A stretch of 12,716 nucleotides of DNA from SBBG01 sp033717875 (GTDB lineage Bacteria; Pseudomonadota; Gammaproteobacteria; Ga0077554; Ga007554). Under the pieces are notes generated by a model that saw nothing but the letters and a program-made list of their open reading frames with translations, did no database searches and was not told the origin of the DNA. The translations under genes and the position numbers were made by a program. Within the stretch, counting starts at the first letter, position 1. Each line of letters opens with the position of its first letter. The stretch spans positions 1 through 12,716 of the forward strand of contig JADDKJ010000062.1 in assembly GCA_033717875.1 (NCBI GenBank), read 5' to 3'. This document shows positions 1 through 7,178 of the stretch, in pieces.

Positions 1-127
1 TCGCGTCATCCAGCGCCGGGCATACGGGATCAGAGATGAGGAATATCTGAGACTCAAAATTCTCACTTGCATGCTCCCGGCTATATGAATTTCGTGCAAA
101 ATGACCCACACGATTTCCTGAAGACCC
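1..127 (+). mobile_element. Right end of an ISL3-type insertion sequence (partial)
   Basis: The window opens inside an insertion sequence. A transposase C-terminus ends at 88. It is followed by about 39 bp ending in a motif (about 101-127) whose reverse complement begins GGGTCTTCAGGAAATCGTG, resembling ISL3-family terminal inverted repeats. I place the element's outer end at 127. ISL3 elements usually duplicate 8 bp of target, so AAAATGAA at 128-135 would be the candidate duplication; this cannot be confirmed because the other end lies outside the window. Family assignment is from memory of the protein tail and end sequence. Confidence 0.65.
2..88 (+). CDS. ISL3-family transposase, C-terminal fragment (cut by window edge)
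   Basis: Reading from base 2 gives 28 residues and a TGA stop at 86-88. The tail contains RRAYGIRDEEYLRLKILTC, which I recognise as the conserved C-terminus of ISL3-type DDE transposases, the enzymes that cut and join the ends of the element. Only the last 28 residues are visible, so whether the gene is intact upstream cannot be judged. It points toward lepB. In gammaproteobacteria the usual upstream neighbour of lepB is lepA, so this element separates or replaces that neighbour. Confidence 0.7.
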   Translation, partial: RVIQRRAYGIRDEEYLRLKILTCMLPAI

Positions 128-139
128 AAAATGAAGTTA

Positions 140-174
140 GGTCGCCCGCGAGGCATGTATCCTCGCGGGCGACC
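140..174. repeat. Perfect 14-bp hairpin upstream of lepB (hairpin 1)
   Basis: GGTCGCCCGCGAGG (140-153) is exactly complementary to CCTCGCGGGCGACC (161-174), with a 7-nt loop. The stem is very GC-rich. No T-run follows, so it is not a standard intrinsic terminator on either strand, although it would strongly impede readthrough from the upstream insertion sequence. It shares two bases with the next hairpin. Confidence 0.8.
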
Positions 175-204
175 AAAGGGGAGCACTGCGTTGCTCCCCT
201 TTGG
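173..204. repeat. Perfect 13-bp hairpin upstream of lepB (hairpin 2)
   Basis: CCAAAGGGGAGCA (173-185) pairs exactly with TGCTCCCCTTTGG (192-204) around a 6-nt loop. It starts on the last two bases of hairpin 1, so the two full stems compete for bases 173-174. Possible roles are a bidirectional terminator, an attenuator or a repeat unit. The sequence alone does not choose between them. Confidence 0.8.
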
Positions 205-218
205 AAACCCCATTGCTC

Positions 219-255
219 AAGGAGCCTGCGGTAAACCGCAGGGTATTTCGAACAA
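219..255 (+). promoter_or_regulatory. lepB leader: distant Shine-Dalgarno separated from the start by a hairpin
   Basis: AAGGAG at 219-224 is the only good ribosome-binding sequence before lepB, but it lies 31 nt from the ATG at 256. Between them is a perfect small hairpin (225-231 with 236-242, CCTGCGG/CCGCAGG). If it folds, the spacing falls to about 13 nt. This is an inference from geometry. The alternative is that lepB uses no Shine-Dalgarno sequence. Confidence 0.35.
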
Positions 256-1164
256 ATGAATTTCGATTTTCCCACCATCATGACACTGGCGGTATTCATC
301 ACCGGCGCGATCTGGGCCGTCGATGCCGCCACGGGAGCGCGGCGGCGGCGGCAGGCCCTGGCGCAATATGTCGAGTCGGCCGGCGCCAAGATGGATGAAA
401 AAGCCTTGAAGCGGTTGGCCACCGAGCAGGCTTATCTCGACGAAGTGGTGGGTTCATCCGAAGGCAAGCTGAAGGCGGAGGCGATCAAGGGGATCGCCAA
501 GGAGCCGATGCTGGTCGAGTATGCGCGCTCCTTTTTTCCGATCATCCTCATTGTGCTGTTGCTGCGCTCCTTCCTCGTCGAACCGTTCCGTATTCCCTCG
601 GGTTCGATGATGCCGACGCTGCTGGTGGGCGATTTCATTCTGGTCAACAAATATGCCTACGGCATCCGCTTGCCGGTGATCAACACCAAAGTCATCGGTA
701 TCGGCGAACCGCAGCGCGGCGATATCGTCGTCTTCCGTTATCCCAAAGACCCGTCGGTCGATTACATCAAACGCGTGGTTGGCTTGCCGGGCGACCGGAT
801 CGGCTATTATCACAAGCAGATCTATGTCAACGGCAAGCCTGTCGAGCAAAGCCCCGCGGGGACATATACCGGCGTGGGCGCGGGATTGTCCATGTCGGGC
901 GCCAATGTTTATCGTGAACGATTGGGGGATGTGCAACACGATATCCTCACCGTGCCTGGCAGACCCTCCATCGAAGGCGAGATCCAGGTGCCGGAAGGCC
1001 AGTATTTTGTGATGGGCGATAACCGCGACAACAGCAATGACAGTCGTTTCTGGGGGTTCGTGCCGGAGGAAAACCTGGTCGGCCGGGCCTTCATGATCTG
1101 GATGAATTGGGATTCGGCCAATGGCGGTGTGGGATGGAGCCGCATCGGTTCGTCAGTTAAGTAA
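256..1164 (+). CDS. lepB: Signal peptidase I
   Basis: This inner-membrane serine protease cuts signal peptides from proteins exported by Sec or Tat. The 302-residue product has the LepB layout: a first membrane helix at about residues 5-24, a charged cytoplasmic loop, a second helix at about 92-107, then the periplasmic catalytic domain. The catalytic serine is Ser117 in PSGSMMPTLLVGD and the general-base lysine is Lys172 in DYIKRVVGLPGD. The late conserved box GDNRDNSNDSRFWGFVP spans 254-270. The start at ATG 256 gives the usual N-terminus (MNFDFPTI). The next gene follows after 21 bp and the order lepB-DUF4845-rnc-era is conserved in gammaproteobacteria. Length is close to the family norm (E. 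coli about 324). All key residues are present, so it should be active. lepA is not seen upstream. Confidence 0.97.
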   Translation: MNFDFPTIMTLAVFITGAIWAVDAATGARRRRQALAQYVESAGAKMDEKALKRLATEQAYLDEVVGSSEGKLKAEAIKGIAKEPMLVEYARSFFPIILIVLLLRSFLVEPFRIPSGSMMPTLLVGDFILVNKYAYGIRLPVINTKVIGIGEPQRGDIVVFRYPKDPSVDYIKRVVGLPGDRIGYYHKQIYVNGKPVEQSPAGTYTGVGAGLSMSGANVYRERLGDVQHDILTVPGRPSIEGEIQVPEGQYFVMGDNRDNSNDSRFWGFVPEENLVGRAFMIWMNWDSANGGVGWSRIGSSVK

Positions 1165-1185
1165 ATCTTGATAAGGAAGCGTGGT

Positions 1186-1566
1186 ATGGCGAAAAATCAC
1201 AAAAAGCAAAGAGGATTGACGGCGATAGGTTTTGTGCTGCTGCTCGGCTTGATCGCCTTTTTCGCCGCCCTGGCCATCAAGCTTGCACCGCTCTATCTAG
1301 AAAACTTCGAGGTCTCCTCAGTATTGAAATCCGTCGCGCAGGAATCGGACATTGGCAGTAAAAGCGTCGCCGACATCAAGGACTCGATCATGAAAAAGCT
1401 CAGCATCAATGACGTTTCCCGTGTCACCAAGGATGACATCGAGGTGTCCAAGGAGGACGGCAAATTGCGCGTCACGATCAGCTATGAGGCGCGCGTGCCG
1501 ATGGTGGGAAACATCGATATCGTCGCCAATTTCAAGGATAACAAGATCGAGGTGCCGTTGCCTTGA
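1186..1566 (+). CDS. DUF4845 family single-pass membrane protein
   Basis: This is a small protein of 126 residues with a basic N-terminus (MAKNHKKQRG), one hydrophobic helix at about residues 13-33, and a soluble, lysine- and aspartate-rich C-terminal part with predicted beta character. It matches the family commonly found between lepB and rnc in gamma- and betaproteobacteria, annotated DUF4845; its function is unknown. The N-terminus superficially resembles a type IV pilin leader, but the conserved Glu after the cleavage point is absent. I chose ATG 1186 because AAGGAAG (1173-1179) lies 6 nt upstream; a TTG at 1168 would add six residues with no ribosome-binding site. Its stop overlaps the rnc start. 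Confidence 0.85.
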   Translation: MAKNHKKQRGLTAIGFVLLLGLIAFFAALAIKLAPLYLENFEVSSVLKSVAQESDIGSKSVADIKDSIMKKLSINDVSRVTKDDIEVSKEDGKLRVTISYEARVPMVGNIDIVANFKDNKIEVPLP

Positions 1567-2273
1567 GCGGTTCCGGGAATGGTTTTGCCTCCGGCGCCGT
1601 GCATGGCTCCATCGACGGCTTATGCCGCAAGCTGGATTACCGTTTCACGCACCCCGAGCTGCTGGAGTGCGCCCTTACTCATCGCAGCGCCGGCAGCAAC
1701 AATAACGAACGGCTCGAATTCCTCGGCGATGCCGTGTTGAATTTCCTGATCGCCGACGAACTTTACCGGCGTTTTCCCGCTGCCAGCGAAGGCGAATTGA
1801 GCCGTGCCCGCGCCAACCTGGTTAGAGGCAGTACGCTCGCGGCGCTGGCGTCCCTGTTCGAGCTGGGCAATTATCTCCGCCTCGGGCCCGGAGAACTGAA
1901 GAGCGGCGGTTTTCGCCGCGAATCGATCTTGGCCGGTGCGCTGGAGGCGGTGATCGGCGCGGTTTATCTGGACGGCGGATTCGATGTCTGTCGCGCACTG
2001 GTGCTGTGCATCTACCGGGAGCGGCTGGCATCCATCTCGCCGGAAACGCACCCCAAAGATCCCAAGACCCGCTTGCAGGAATATCTTCAGTCACAAAAAA
2101 TGCCTTTGCCCACCTATAACATCCTGACGATCGAGGGCAATGCCCATCGCCAAATGTTCAAGGTGGAATGTATCGTTGAAAACATCGCACCTTGCCAGGG
2201 CGAGGGTGCGAACCGGCGCATCGCCGAGCAGAACGCGGCGCGCAAGGCGCTGCAACTTTTGGGTTGCGAATGA
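1563..2273 (+). CDS. rnc: Ribonuclease III
   Basis: RNase III cleaves double-stranded RNA, processing rRNA precursors and some mRNAs in the cytoplasm. The 236-residue protein has the nuclease domain (about 18-155) with the signature ERLEFLGDAVLNF at 49-61 (Glu49, Glu52, Asp56) and a C-terminal dsRNA-binding domain (about 165-234, KDPKTRLQEYLQ to AARKALQLL). The start is TTG at 1563, overlapping the previous stop as TTGA, with GAGG (1549-1552) 10 nt upstream. GTG 1599 is an alternative that removes 12 residues and lacks a good site. One oddity: the motif normally read as SILAD-x-x-E is SILAGALEAVIG here, so the position of E. coli Asp114, a metal ligand, is Gly125; Glu128 (E. coli Glu117) is kept. 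The gene ends in an ATGA overlap with era. Confidence 0.96.
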   Translation: MSGSGNGFASGAVHGSIDGLCRKLDYRFTHPELLECALTHRSAGSNNNERLEFLGDAVLNFLIADELYRRFPAASEGELSRARANLVRGSTLAALASLFELGNYLRLGPGELKSGGFRRESILAGALEAVIGAVYLDGGFDVCRALVLCIYRERLASISPETHPKDPKTRLQEYLQSQKMPLPTYNILTIEGNAHRQMFKVECIVENIAPCQGEGANRRIAEQNAARKALQLLGCE

Positions 2274-3187
2274 CTTCAAATTCAAAACACGATCCGGCGG
2301 GACACCGCTGCGGCTATGTCGCCATCATCGGCCGTCCCAATGTCGGCAAGTCCACCTTGCTCAACCGCATCCTCGGCCAGAAAATCAGCATTACCTCGCG
2401 CCGTCCGCAGACCACGCGCCATCGCATCCTGGGTATCAAGACCACCGAAGACGCCCAGCTCTTGTATGTCGATACTCCCGGCTTGCATCGCGCGGGTGGT
2501 CGCGCCATGAACCGCTACATGAACCGTGTCGCCACCGCCGCGCTCCAGGATGTCGATGTCATTCTGTTCGTCGTCGAAGGTACACGCTGGACCAGCGAGG
2601 ATCAAGACATACTCGAACGGCTCAAGTCCACCGCTGTGCCCGTCATCCTCGTCGTCAACAAGCTGGACAAGGTATCGGATAAAGGCGCCTTGTTGCCGCA
2701 TTTCCAGAAATTATCCGAAGCAAGGGAGTTTGCGCATATCATCCCTGTTTCCGCGCGGTCGGGAAAAAACGTCGCCGCGCTGGAAGATGAGGTCGTGGCG
2801 CTGCTGCCCCTCGCCCCGCCCTTGTATCCCGAGGATCAAGTCACCGACCGCAGCGAACGTTTCCTCGCCGCCGAACTGATCCGCGAAAAGCTGATGCGCC
2901 AGCTTGGCCAGGAATTGCCGTATGCCATGACGGTGGAAATCGAGAAATTCTCGATTGAGAACGACGTTGCCCATATCCATGCCGTGATCTGGGTGGAGCG
3001 GCCCGGCCAAAAGGCCATCGTCATCGGCAAGGAAGGCGCAGCCCTCAAGGAGATAGGCTCGCAGGCGCGGCAGGATATGGAGAAGATCTTCGACAGCAAG
3101 GTTTTTCTACGGCTGTGGGTGAAAGTTAAAGAGGGCTGGTCCGAAGACGAACGCGCGTTGCGCAGTTTGGGGTATGACGAGACCTGA
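2270..3187 (+). CDS. era: GTPase Era, 16S rRNA-binding ribosome maturation factor
   Basis: Era binds the 3' end of 16S rRNA during 30S assembly and links ribosome maturation to growth. The 305-residue protein shows all GTPase motifs: G1 GRPNVGKS (21-28), G2 around TTR (48-50), G3 DTPG (68-71), G4 NKLD (130-133) and G5 SAR (161-163). A KH RNA-binding domain occupies the C-terminal third, with its GKEG loop at 253-256. I chose ATG 2270 because it overlaps the rnc stop (ATGA), typical of coupled genes, and gives the normal N-terminus. An upstream start at 2192 would add 26 residues that only read rnc in another frame. The usual next gene, recO, is absent; convergent genes and repeats follow. Confidence 0.97.
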   Translation: MTSNSKHDPAGHRCGYVAIIGRPNVGKSTLLNRILGQKISITSRRPQTTRHRILGIKTTEDAQLLYVDTPGLHRAGGRAMNRYMNRVATAALQDVDVILFVVEGTRWTSEDQDILERLKSTAVPVILVVNKLDKVSDKGALLPHFQKLSEAREFAHIIPVSARSGKNVAALEDEVVALLPLAPPLYPEDQVTDRSERFLAAELIREKLMRQLGQELPYAMTVEIEKFSIENDVAHIHAVIWVERPGQKAIVIGKEGAALKEIGSQARQDMEKIFDSKVFLRLWVKVKEGWSEDERALRSLGYDET

Positions 3188-3197
3188 CCGCGTTGGG

Positions 3198-3263
3198 TGT
3201 CAGATCCTGACAAGGCGCCGCAGCCGCCTTCACCCCAACCCTCTCCCGAAGTGAGAGGGGGTT
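3198..3263. repeat. Cluster of three small hairpins after era, including a dispersed CCCTCTC/GAGAGGG type
   Basis: Three dyads follow the era stop. TGTCAG (3198-3203) pairs with CTGACA (3207-3212); AAGGCG (3212-3217) with CGCCTT (3225-3230); CCCTCTC (3239-3245) with GAGAGGG (3253-3259). The last, within ACCCCAACCCTCTCCCGAAG, resembles a short inverted repeat dispersed in many proteobacterial intergenic regions. None has a following T-run. They lie between convergent genes and may together end transcription, but no single one is a convincing intrinsic terminator. Confidence 0.5.
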
Positions 3264-3265
3264 AA

Positions 3266-3416
3266 GGAAGCGCTGATTTATCAGCGCTTCCGCGCGGCAC
3301 ATGGAAGTGTCGCCATTTTCGATGGTGCCAAGCCATTGAAAATGAAGGAAAGCGAAAATGACATTTTTCGCTTTCCGTGCGCTGAAAATTCCGGGATGGA
3401 ATTATTCAGCGCTTCC
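3266..3416 (-). repeat. 151-bp five-hairpin repeat element, copy A (MITE-like)
   Basis: This is one of two copies in the window; the other is at 10341-10491 in opposite orientation. Copy A runs from GGAAGCGCTGA (3266) to TCAGCGCTTCC (ending 3416), with terminal inverted repeats. Five consecutive dyads are visible: 3266-3276/3281-3291 (perfect 11 bp); 3296-3301/3308-3314 (one bulge); 3314-3325/3333-3344 (12 bp, one G-T); 3347-3358/3365-3376 (perfect 12 bp); and 3379-3385/3406-3412 continued by 3387-3392/3398-3403. Flanking bases are TTAA (3262-3265) and CTAA (3417-3420), which fit the YTAR target of IS5-type elements imperfectly as a duplication. No protein is encoded. Its inner end supplies the last codons and stop of the ATPase gene. 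Confidence 0.85.
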
Positions 3417-6090
3417 CTAAGACGCGCGACAGCAGTTTGCGCGCCTCTTCCAGCCATAACACCGATGATGCGACGGCTACCGCGATCCCCCAGTCCGTCA
3501 ATGCGAGGTCGGTGGTGTGGAATATCTGTTGAGCGGGGTACCAATGCACCACCAACACCTGCATCGCGAGCACGCCGGCCAGGGCGAGCCAGAGCATGCC
3601 ATTACCGAAGAAATTCTGCGTAAAGGCGGAGCCATACTCGTTGCGGGCATTGAACACATTGAAGAACTGAAACAGCACGAAGGTGGTGAAGGCCAGCGTC
3701 AGGGCATGTTGTTGCGAATTGGCCTGCAAGGCGTAATACAGCACGCCTAGCGTGCCCGCCATCATGGTCGCGCCATAAGCGATCAGTTTGCCCAGTCGCC
3801 GCAGGGTGAGGATGCGCGTCTTGGGGTCGCGTGGCGGTTCATTCATCAGGCCGGGGCGGGCGGGATCCACGCCGAGGGCCATGGCGGGGGGGCCATCCAT
3901 GATGATGTTGACCCACAGGATCTGGACGGGATTGAAGGGTATGGGCAGGCCGAGCAGGGGGGCGCTGACCACGGTGAGCAGGGCCCCCATATTGGTGGCG
4001 AGCTGAAAGCGCACGAACTTGACGATGTTGTCGTAGATGGTGCGGCCTTCCTTGACGGCGCGCACGAGGGTGGCGAAATTGTCGTCGGTGAGCACTATGG
4101 TGGCCGCTTCCTTGGCAACCTCGGTGCCGGTGATGCCCATGGCCACGCCGATGTCGGCGTTTTTCAGCGCCGGGGCATCGTTCACGCCATCGCCGGTCAT
4201 CGCCACGATGTGGCCGCGCTCCTTCAGCGCCTGCACGATCTTCACTTTGTGCTCCGGCGCGACGCGGGCAAAGACGGTGATGTGCTCGATGCGCGCGGCC
4301 AGCGCATGGTTATCGAGCCGGTCCAGCTCCGCGCCGGTGATGACCTCGCCATGCAGGCCCAATTCGTTGCCGATGGCCGCGGCCGTGACCTTGTGATCGC
4401 CGGTGATCATCTTTGCCGCGATGCCCGCCCTTCCGCACAGGGCGATGGCGTCACGCGCCTCGGGGCGCGGGGGGTCCATCAGCCCGATCAGGCCGGCGAG
4501 GGTGAGATCCTGTATGTGATCGAGCAGATTTGCCGCCGGATCGAAGGAGGCGAAGGGCAGCGTGCGCCCGGCCACCGCCAGCACGCGCAGGGCGCGCGAG
4601 GCCATCGCTTCGTTTTCCTGCATGAGCTGAGCACGCCGGCTTCCGTCGACGAACTGTTCCCCCTGGGCGGTGAGTTGCCGGGCGCAACGTGCCAGCAGTA
4701 CATCGGGCGCGCCTTTCACGAACACGCGCACCTCGTCGCCATCGCGGTGGAAGGTCGCCATGAATTTGTTGGCCGGATCGAAGGGGATCTCGGCGATACG
4801 CGGCAGGCGTGCTTCCTCTTCCTCGCGCTGTATGCCACCCTTGGCCGCCAACACCAGCAGCGCGCCTTCGGTGGGGTCGCCGATGAGCTGGCCGTCGTGT
4901 ACGCCGCTGTCATTGCACAATGCCAGCGGTTGCAGCAACGCGGTAAAACCGGGCATGGGCAGCATGCCATCTTCCGGGCGGATGTCCCCCTCGTTGCGGT
5001 AACCCTCGCCCGTGACATGAAAATTCCGCTCCCGGTAATAGAACGCGCGCGCCGTCATCTGATTGAGGGTGAGCGTGCCGGTCTTGTCGGAGCAGATCAC
5101 GGTGGTGCAGCCCAGCGTCTCGACGGCCGCCAGACGCTTGACGATGGCGTTCTGCCGCGCCATGCGATACATGCCGATGGCGAGTGTCACGGTGACCACC
5201 GCCGGCAGGCCCTCGGGGATGGCGGCCACCGCCAGGGCGATGGAGGTGAGGATGATCTGTGCCGGATCGTCTCCGCGCCACAATCCCAGCACCAGGATCA
5301 GCGTCACAATACCGCCTGCGATGATGGCCAGGCGTTTGCCGAGATGATCGAGCTGGAGCTGAAGCGGCGTCGGTCCTTCCGCTGCGGCCTCCAGCATGCC
5401 CGCCAGCCGTCCCATTTCGGTGTTCGCGCCCGTGGCGGTGACGAGCAGTTCGGCGCGGCCGCGTGTCACCACCGTGTTCATATAGGCCATGTTCGCGCGC
5501 TCGGCCAGCGGGATCGACGTTTCTGCGATGGCGCCGGTGTGCTTGCCTACCACCTGTGATTCCCCGGTCAGCGCGGATTCGTCGATTTCCAGGCTGTGCG
5601 CGGCGATGAGCCGGCCGTCGGCGGGCGCCCGGTCGCCCGCTTCCAGCAACACGATGTCTCCAGGCACCAGGGTGTCGGCGGCCACCTCCGTCACGCGCCC
5701 GCCACGCCGTACCCGCGCCTTGAGCGCGAGCATCTTTTTCAGGGCGGTGAGGGATTGCTCGGCGCGATATTCCTGATAAAAACCGAGCGTCGCGTTGAAC
5801 AGCACGACAATCAAGATCACTACCACATCCTTCACATCACCCACTGCCCCAGCCAGCACCGCGGCGCCGATCAGAATCAGAATGAGCAGACTCTTGAACT
5901 GTGCCAGGAACAGCCGCCACAGGGGGCGCGGCGGTTTTTCAGGCAGACGATTCGGGCCGTGGCTGGCCAGCCGCGCATCAGCTTCCGCGGCGGTCAGCCC
6001 CCTGCCAGAATCAACAGCCAGCCGCGTGGTGGCCTGATCGGCGGTGAGGTCATGCCAGGAGGGCGCTGGCGTTGTTGGGTCACTCGCCAT
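3406..6090 (-). CDS. Calcium-translocating P-type ATPase, SPCA/PMR1-like (P2A)
   Basis: This ATP-driven pump probably exports Ca2+ (possibly Mn2+) across the inner membrane. The 894-residue protein contains the N-terminal cation-ATPase domain, the actuator motif TGES (175-178), the phosphorylation motif DKTGTL (Asp335), KGAPD (459-463), TGDGVNDAP (632-640) and about ten membrane helices. Helix 4 carries IPEGLP (Glu293) and helix 6 WVNIIMDGPPA (Asn728, Asp732), the single high-affinity Ca2+ site. The SERCA site-I Glu in helix 5 is Ala703 and the SERCA Thr799 position is Met, as in PMR1/SPCA pumps, suggesting one ion per ATP. I use ATG 6090; ATG 6105 would add five residues, and neither has a clear Shine-Dalgarno. 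The start overlaps the antiporter gene by 11 bp. The final residues and TGA lie in repeat copy A. Confidence 0.93.
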   Translation of the reverse strand: MASDPTTPAPSWHDLTADQATTRLAVDSGRGLTAAEADARLASHGPNRLPEKPPRPLWRLFLAQFKSLLILILIGAAVLAGAVGDVKDVVVILIVVLFNATLGFYQEYRAEQSLTALKKMLALKARVRRGGRVTEVAADTLVPGDIVLLEAGDRAPADGRLIAAHSLEIDESALTGESQVVGKHTGAIAETSIPLAERANMAYMNTVVTRGRAELLVTATGANTEMGRLAGMLEAAAEGPTPLQLQLDHLGKRLAIIAGGIVTLILVLGLWRGDDPAQIILTSIALAVAAIPEGLPAVVTVTLAIGMYRMARQNAIVKRLAAVETLGCTTVICSDKTGTLTLNQMTARAFYYRERNFHVTGEGYRNEGDIRPEDGMLPMPGFTALLQPLALCNDSGVHDGQLIGDPTEGALLVLAAKGGIQREEEEARLPRIAEIPFDPANKFMATFHRDGDEVRVFVKGAPDVLLARCARQLTAQGEQFVDGSRRAQLMQENEAMASRALRVLAVAGRTLPFASFDPAANLLDHIQDLTLAGLIGLMDPPRPEARDAIALCGRAGIAAKMITGDHKVTAAAIGNELGLHGEVITGAELDRLDNHALAARIEHITVFARVAPEHKVKIVQALKERGHIVAMTGDGVNDAPALKNADIGVAMGITGTEVAKEAATIVLTDDNFATLVRAVKEGRTIYDNIVKFVRFQLATNMGALLTVVSAPLLGLPIPFNPVQILWVNIIMDGPPAMALGVDPARPGLMNEPPRDPKTRILTLRRLGKLIAYGATMMAGTLGVLYYALQANSQQHALTLAFTTFVLFQFFNVFNARNEYGSAFTQNFFGNGMLWLALAGVLAMQVLVVHWYPAQQIFHTTDLALTDWGIAVAVASSVLWLEEARKLLSRVLGKR

Positions 6091-7087
6091 AAAGGTAGAG
6101 CACATAGCCGTTGAGCAGATACATCGAGAACAGAAACAGGCTGGTCCAGCCGATGGTCTTGAGTATCCTGGTTGCGGGGCGATAAAGCAGGCCGACGATG
6201 ACCACTCCGATCATCAGGGTGGCGGAGAGGGCGGAGAGCGCATGGTGCTGCGAGACGTGCGACAAGATCGGCCCCCTGAAAAAGAACAGATCATCAATGG
6301 CGATGATCAGGATGTCGAACAGATTGCTTCCCAGCAGATTACCGATTGCCATGTCCAGTGCGCCGATGCGCAGCGCGGACAGGGTGACCGCCAGCTCGGG
6401 TACGGAGGTGGCGAATGCAATGAACAGGGTGCCGACGAAGGTCCTGTTCCAGCCCATCACTGCGGCCATTTCCGTGCCCACGAATGGCAGCCATGTGCCC
6501 GCACCGATCACGATCAGGGCGGCCATGGCATAGCGGAATACCGCTTGCCTGAGCGTGATGGTGGGGTAGCGTGCCGCCACCTGCCCGGCATACGCCTCCA
6601 TTTGTTGTTGTTCGTAACGGAATACGGTGCGCATGGCGATGGCATAAAGTAGCACAATGACGGGGGTATAGATGCCCACGTGCCCCAGGGAGAGCGTCGC
6701 GGCCTTCTCGCCCAGCAGCAGGTTGAAACCGACAAAACCGATCAGGATGACGCCGAATCCCGCCGACAGAATGTGTCCCTGGCCGGCGCGCGTGTATATC
6801 GACTCTTCACGGTGCAGAAAATCCAGGATCATGATGATGAGAAGGTTGAAGACGCAACTCCCCAGCGCATCCCCCACGGCGATGTTCGGTACGTCGACGA
6901 TGGTGACGGCGGAGATGCCCGTCGCCAGTTCGGGCAGCGAGGTCACCGTGGCCAGCAGGATCATGCCGATCCAGGTGGCGCTCAAACCCGTCTTGTCCGC
7001 AATCACATCGCCATAGCGCGACAGATTGTAACCGGCGAATCCGATCAGGGCGACGCAGACGGCGAATTGCAGCCAGATGGAGAGCAA
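6080..7087 (-). CDS. Sodium/calcium exchanger family (CaCA) cation antiporter
   Basis: This integral membrane antiporter of 335 residues probably exchanges Ca2+ for Na+ or H+. Two homologous halves are visible, each with an alpha-repeat: the first has TVTSLPELAT (47-56) and DALGSCVFNLL (73-83); the second AFATSVPELAVT (224-235) and GNLLGSNLFDIL (249-260). The acidic residues Glu53 and Glu231 are the expected cation ligands. About ten hydrophobic segments are present. The start is TTG at 7087: an in-frame stop at 7118-7120 leaves no ATG before it, and the complement of 7094-7098 gives AGAGG six bases upstream. The Ca2+ ATPase start overlaps its end, so the two are almost certainly translationally coupled. 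Ion specificity is inferred from family and partner. Confidence 0.92.
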   Translation of the reverse strand: MLSIWLQFAVCVALIGFAGYNLSRYGDVIADKTGLSATWIGMILLATVTSLPELATGISAVTIVDVPNIAVGDALGSCVFNLLIIMILDFLHREESIYTRAGQGHILSAGFGVILIGFVGFNLLLGEKAATLSLGHVGIYTPVIVLLYAIAMRTVFRYEQQQMEAYAGQVAARYPTITLRQAVFRYAMAALIVIGAGTWLPFVGTEMAAVMGWNRTFVGTLFIAFATSVPELAVTLSALRIGALDMAIGNLLGSNLFDILIIAIDDLFFFRGPILSHVSQHHALSALSATLMIGVVIVGLLYRPATRILKTIGWTSLFLFSMYLLNGYVLYLYGE

Positions 7088-7178
7088 GGTCGGCCTCTTG
7101 CGATCGGTGACGGTCGTTCAACCTGAAAACAGTGATGACCACAGCAGCTTGCGCCATCCGTCGAGGGATACGGGCCGG

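Noticed and set aside
2192..2269. Upstream start for era
   Set aside because: The 26 added residues only overlap the rnc dsRNA-binding domain in another frame. The ATG at 2270 overlaps the rnc stop and gives the normal Era N-terminus.
3237..3263. Intrinsic terminator for era
   Set aside because: The CCCTCTC/GAGAGGG stem is not followed by a T-run on either strand and looks like a dispersed intergenic repeat, so I list it only as a hairpin.
3188..3420. CRISPR array or tRNA in the hairpin-rich intergenic region
   Set aside because: No direct repeats at regular spacing and no tRNA-like arms or CCA end. The structure is explained by inverted repeats and the 151-bp element.
3336..3623. Small open frame starting inside repeat copy A on the plus strand
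   Set aside because: It starts with repeat-derived sequence and continues antisense to the ATPase 3' end. No independent support for translation.
4210..5559. Long open frame of 449 codons on the plus strand
   Set aside because: It lies wholly antisense to the calcium ATPase, whose family motifs are all on the minus strand. It encodes low-complexity His/Gln/Arg/Gly-rich sequence typical of a high-GC shadow frame.
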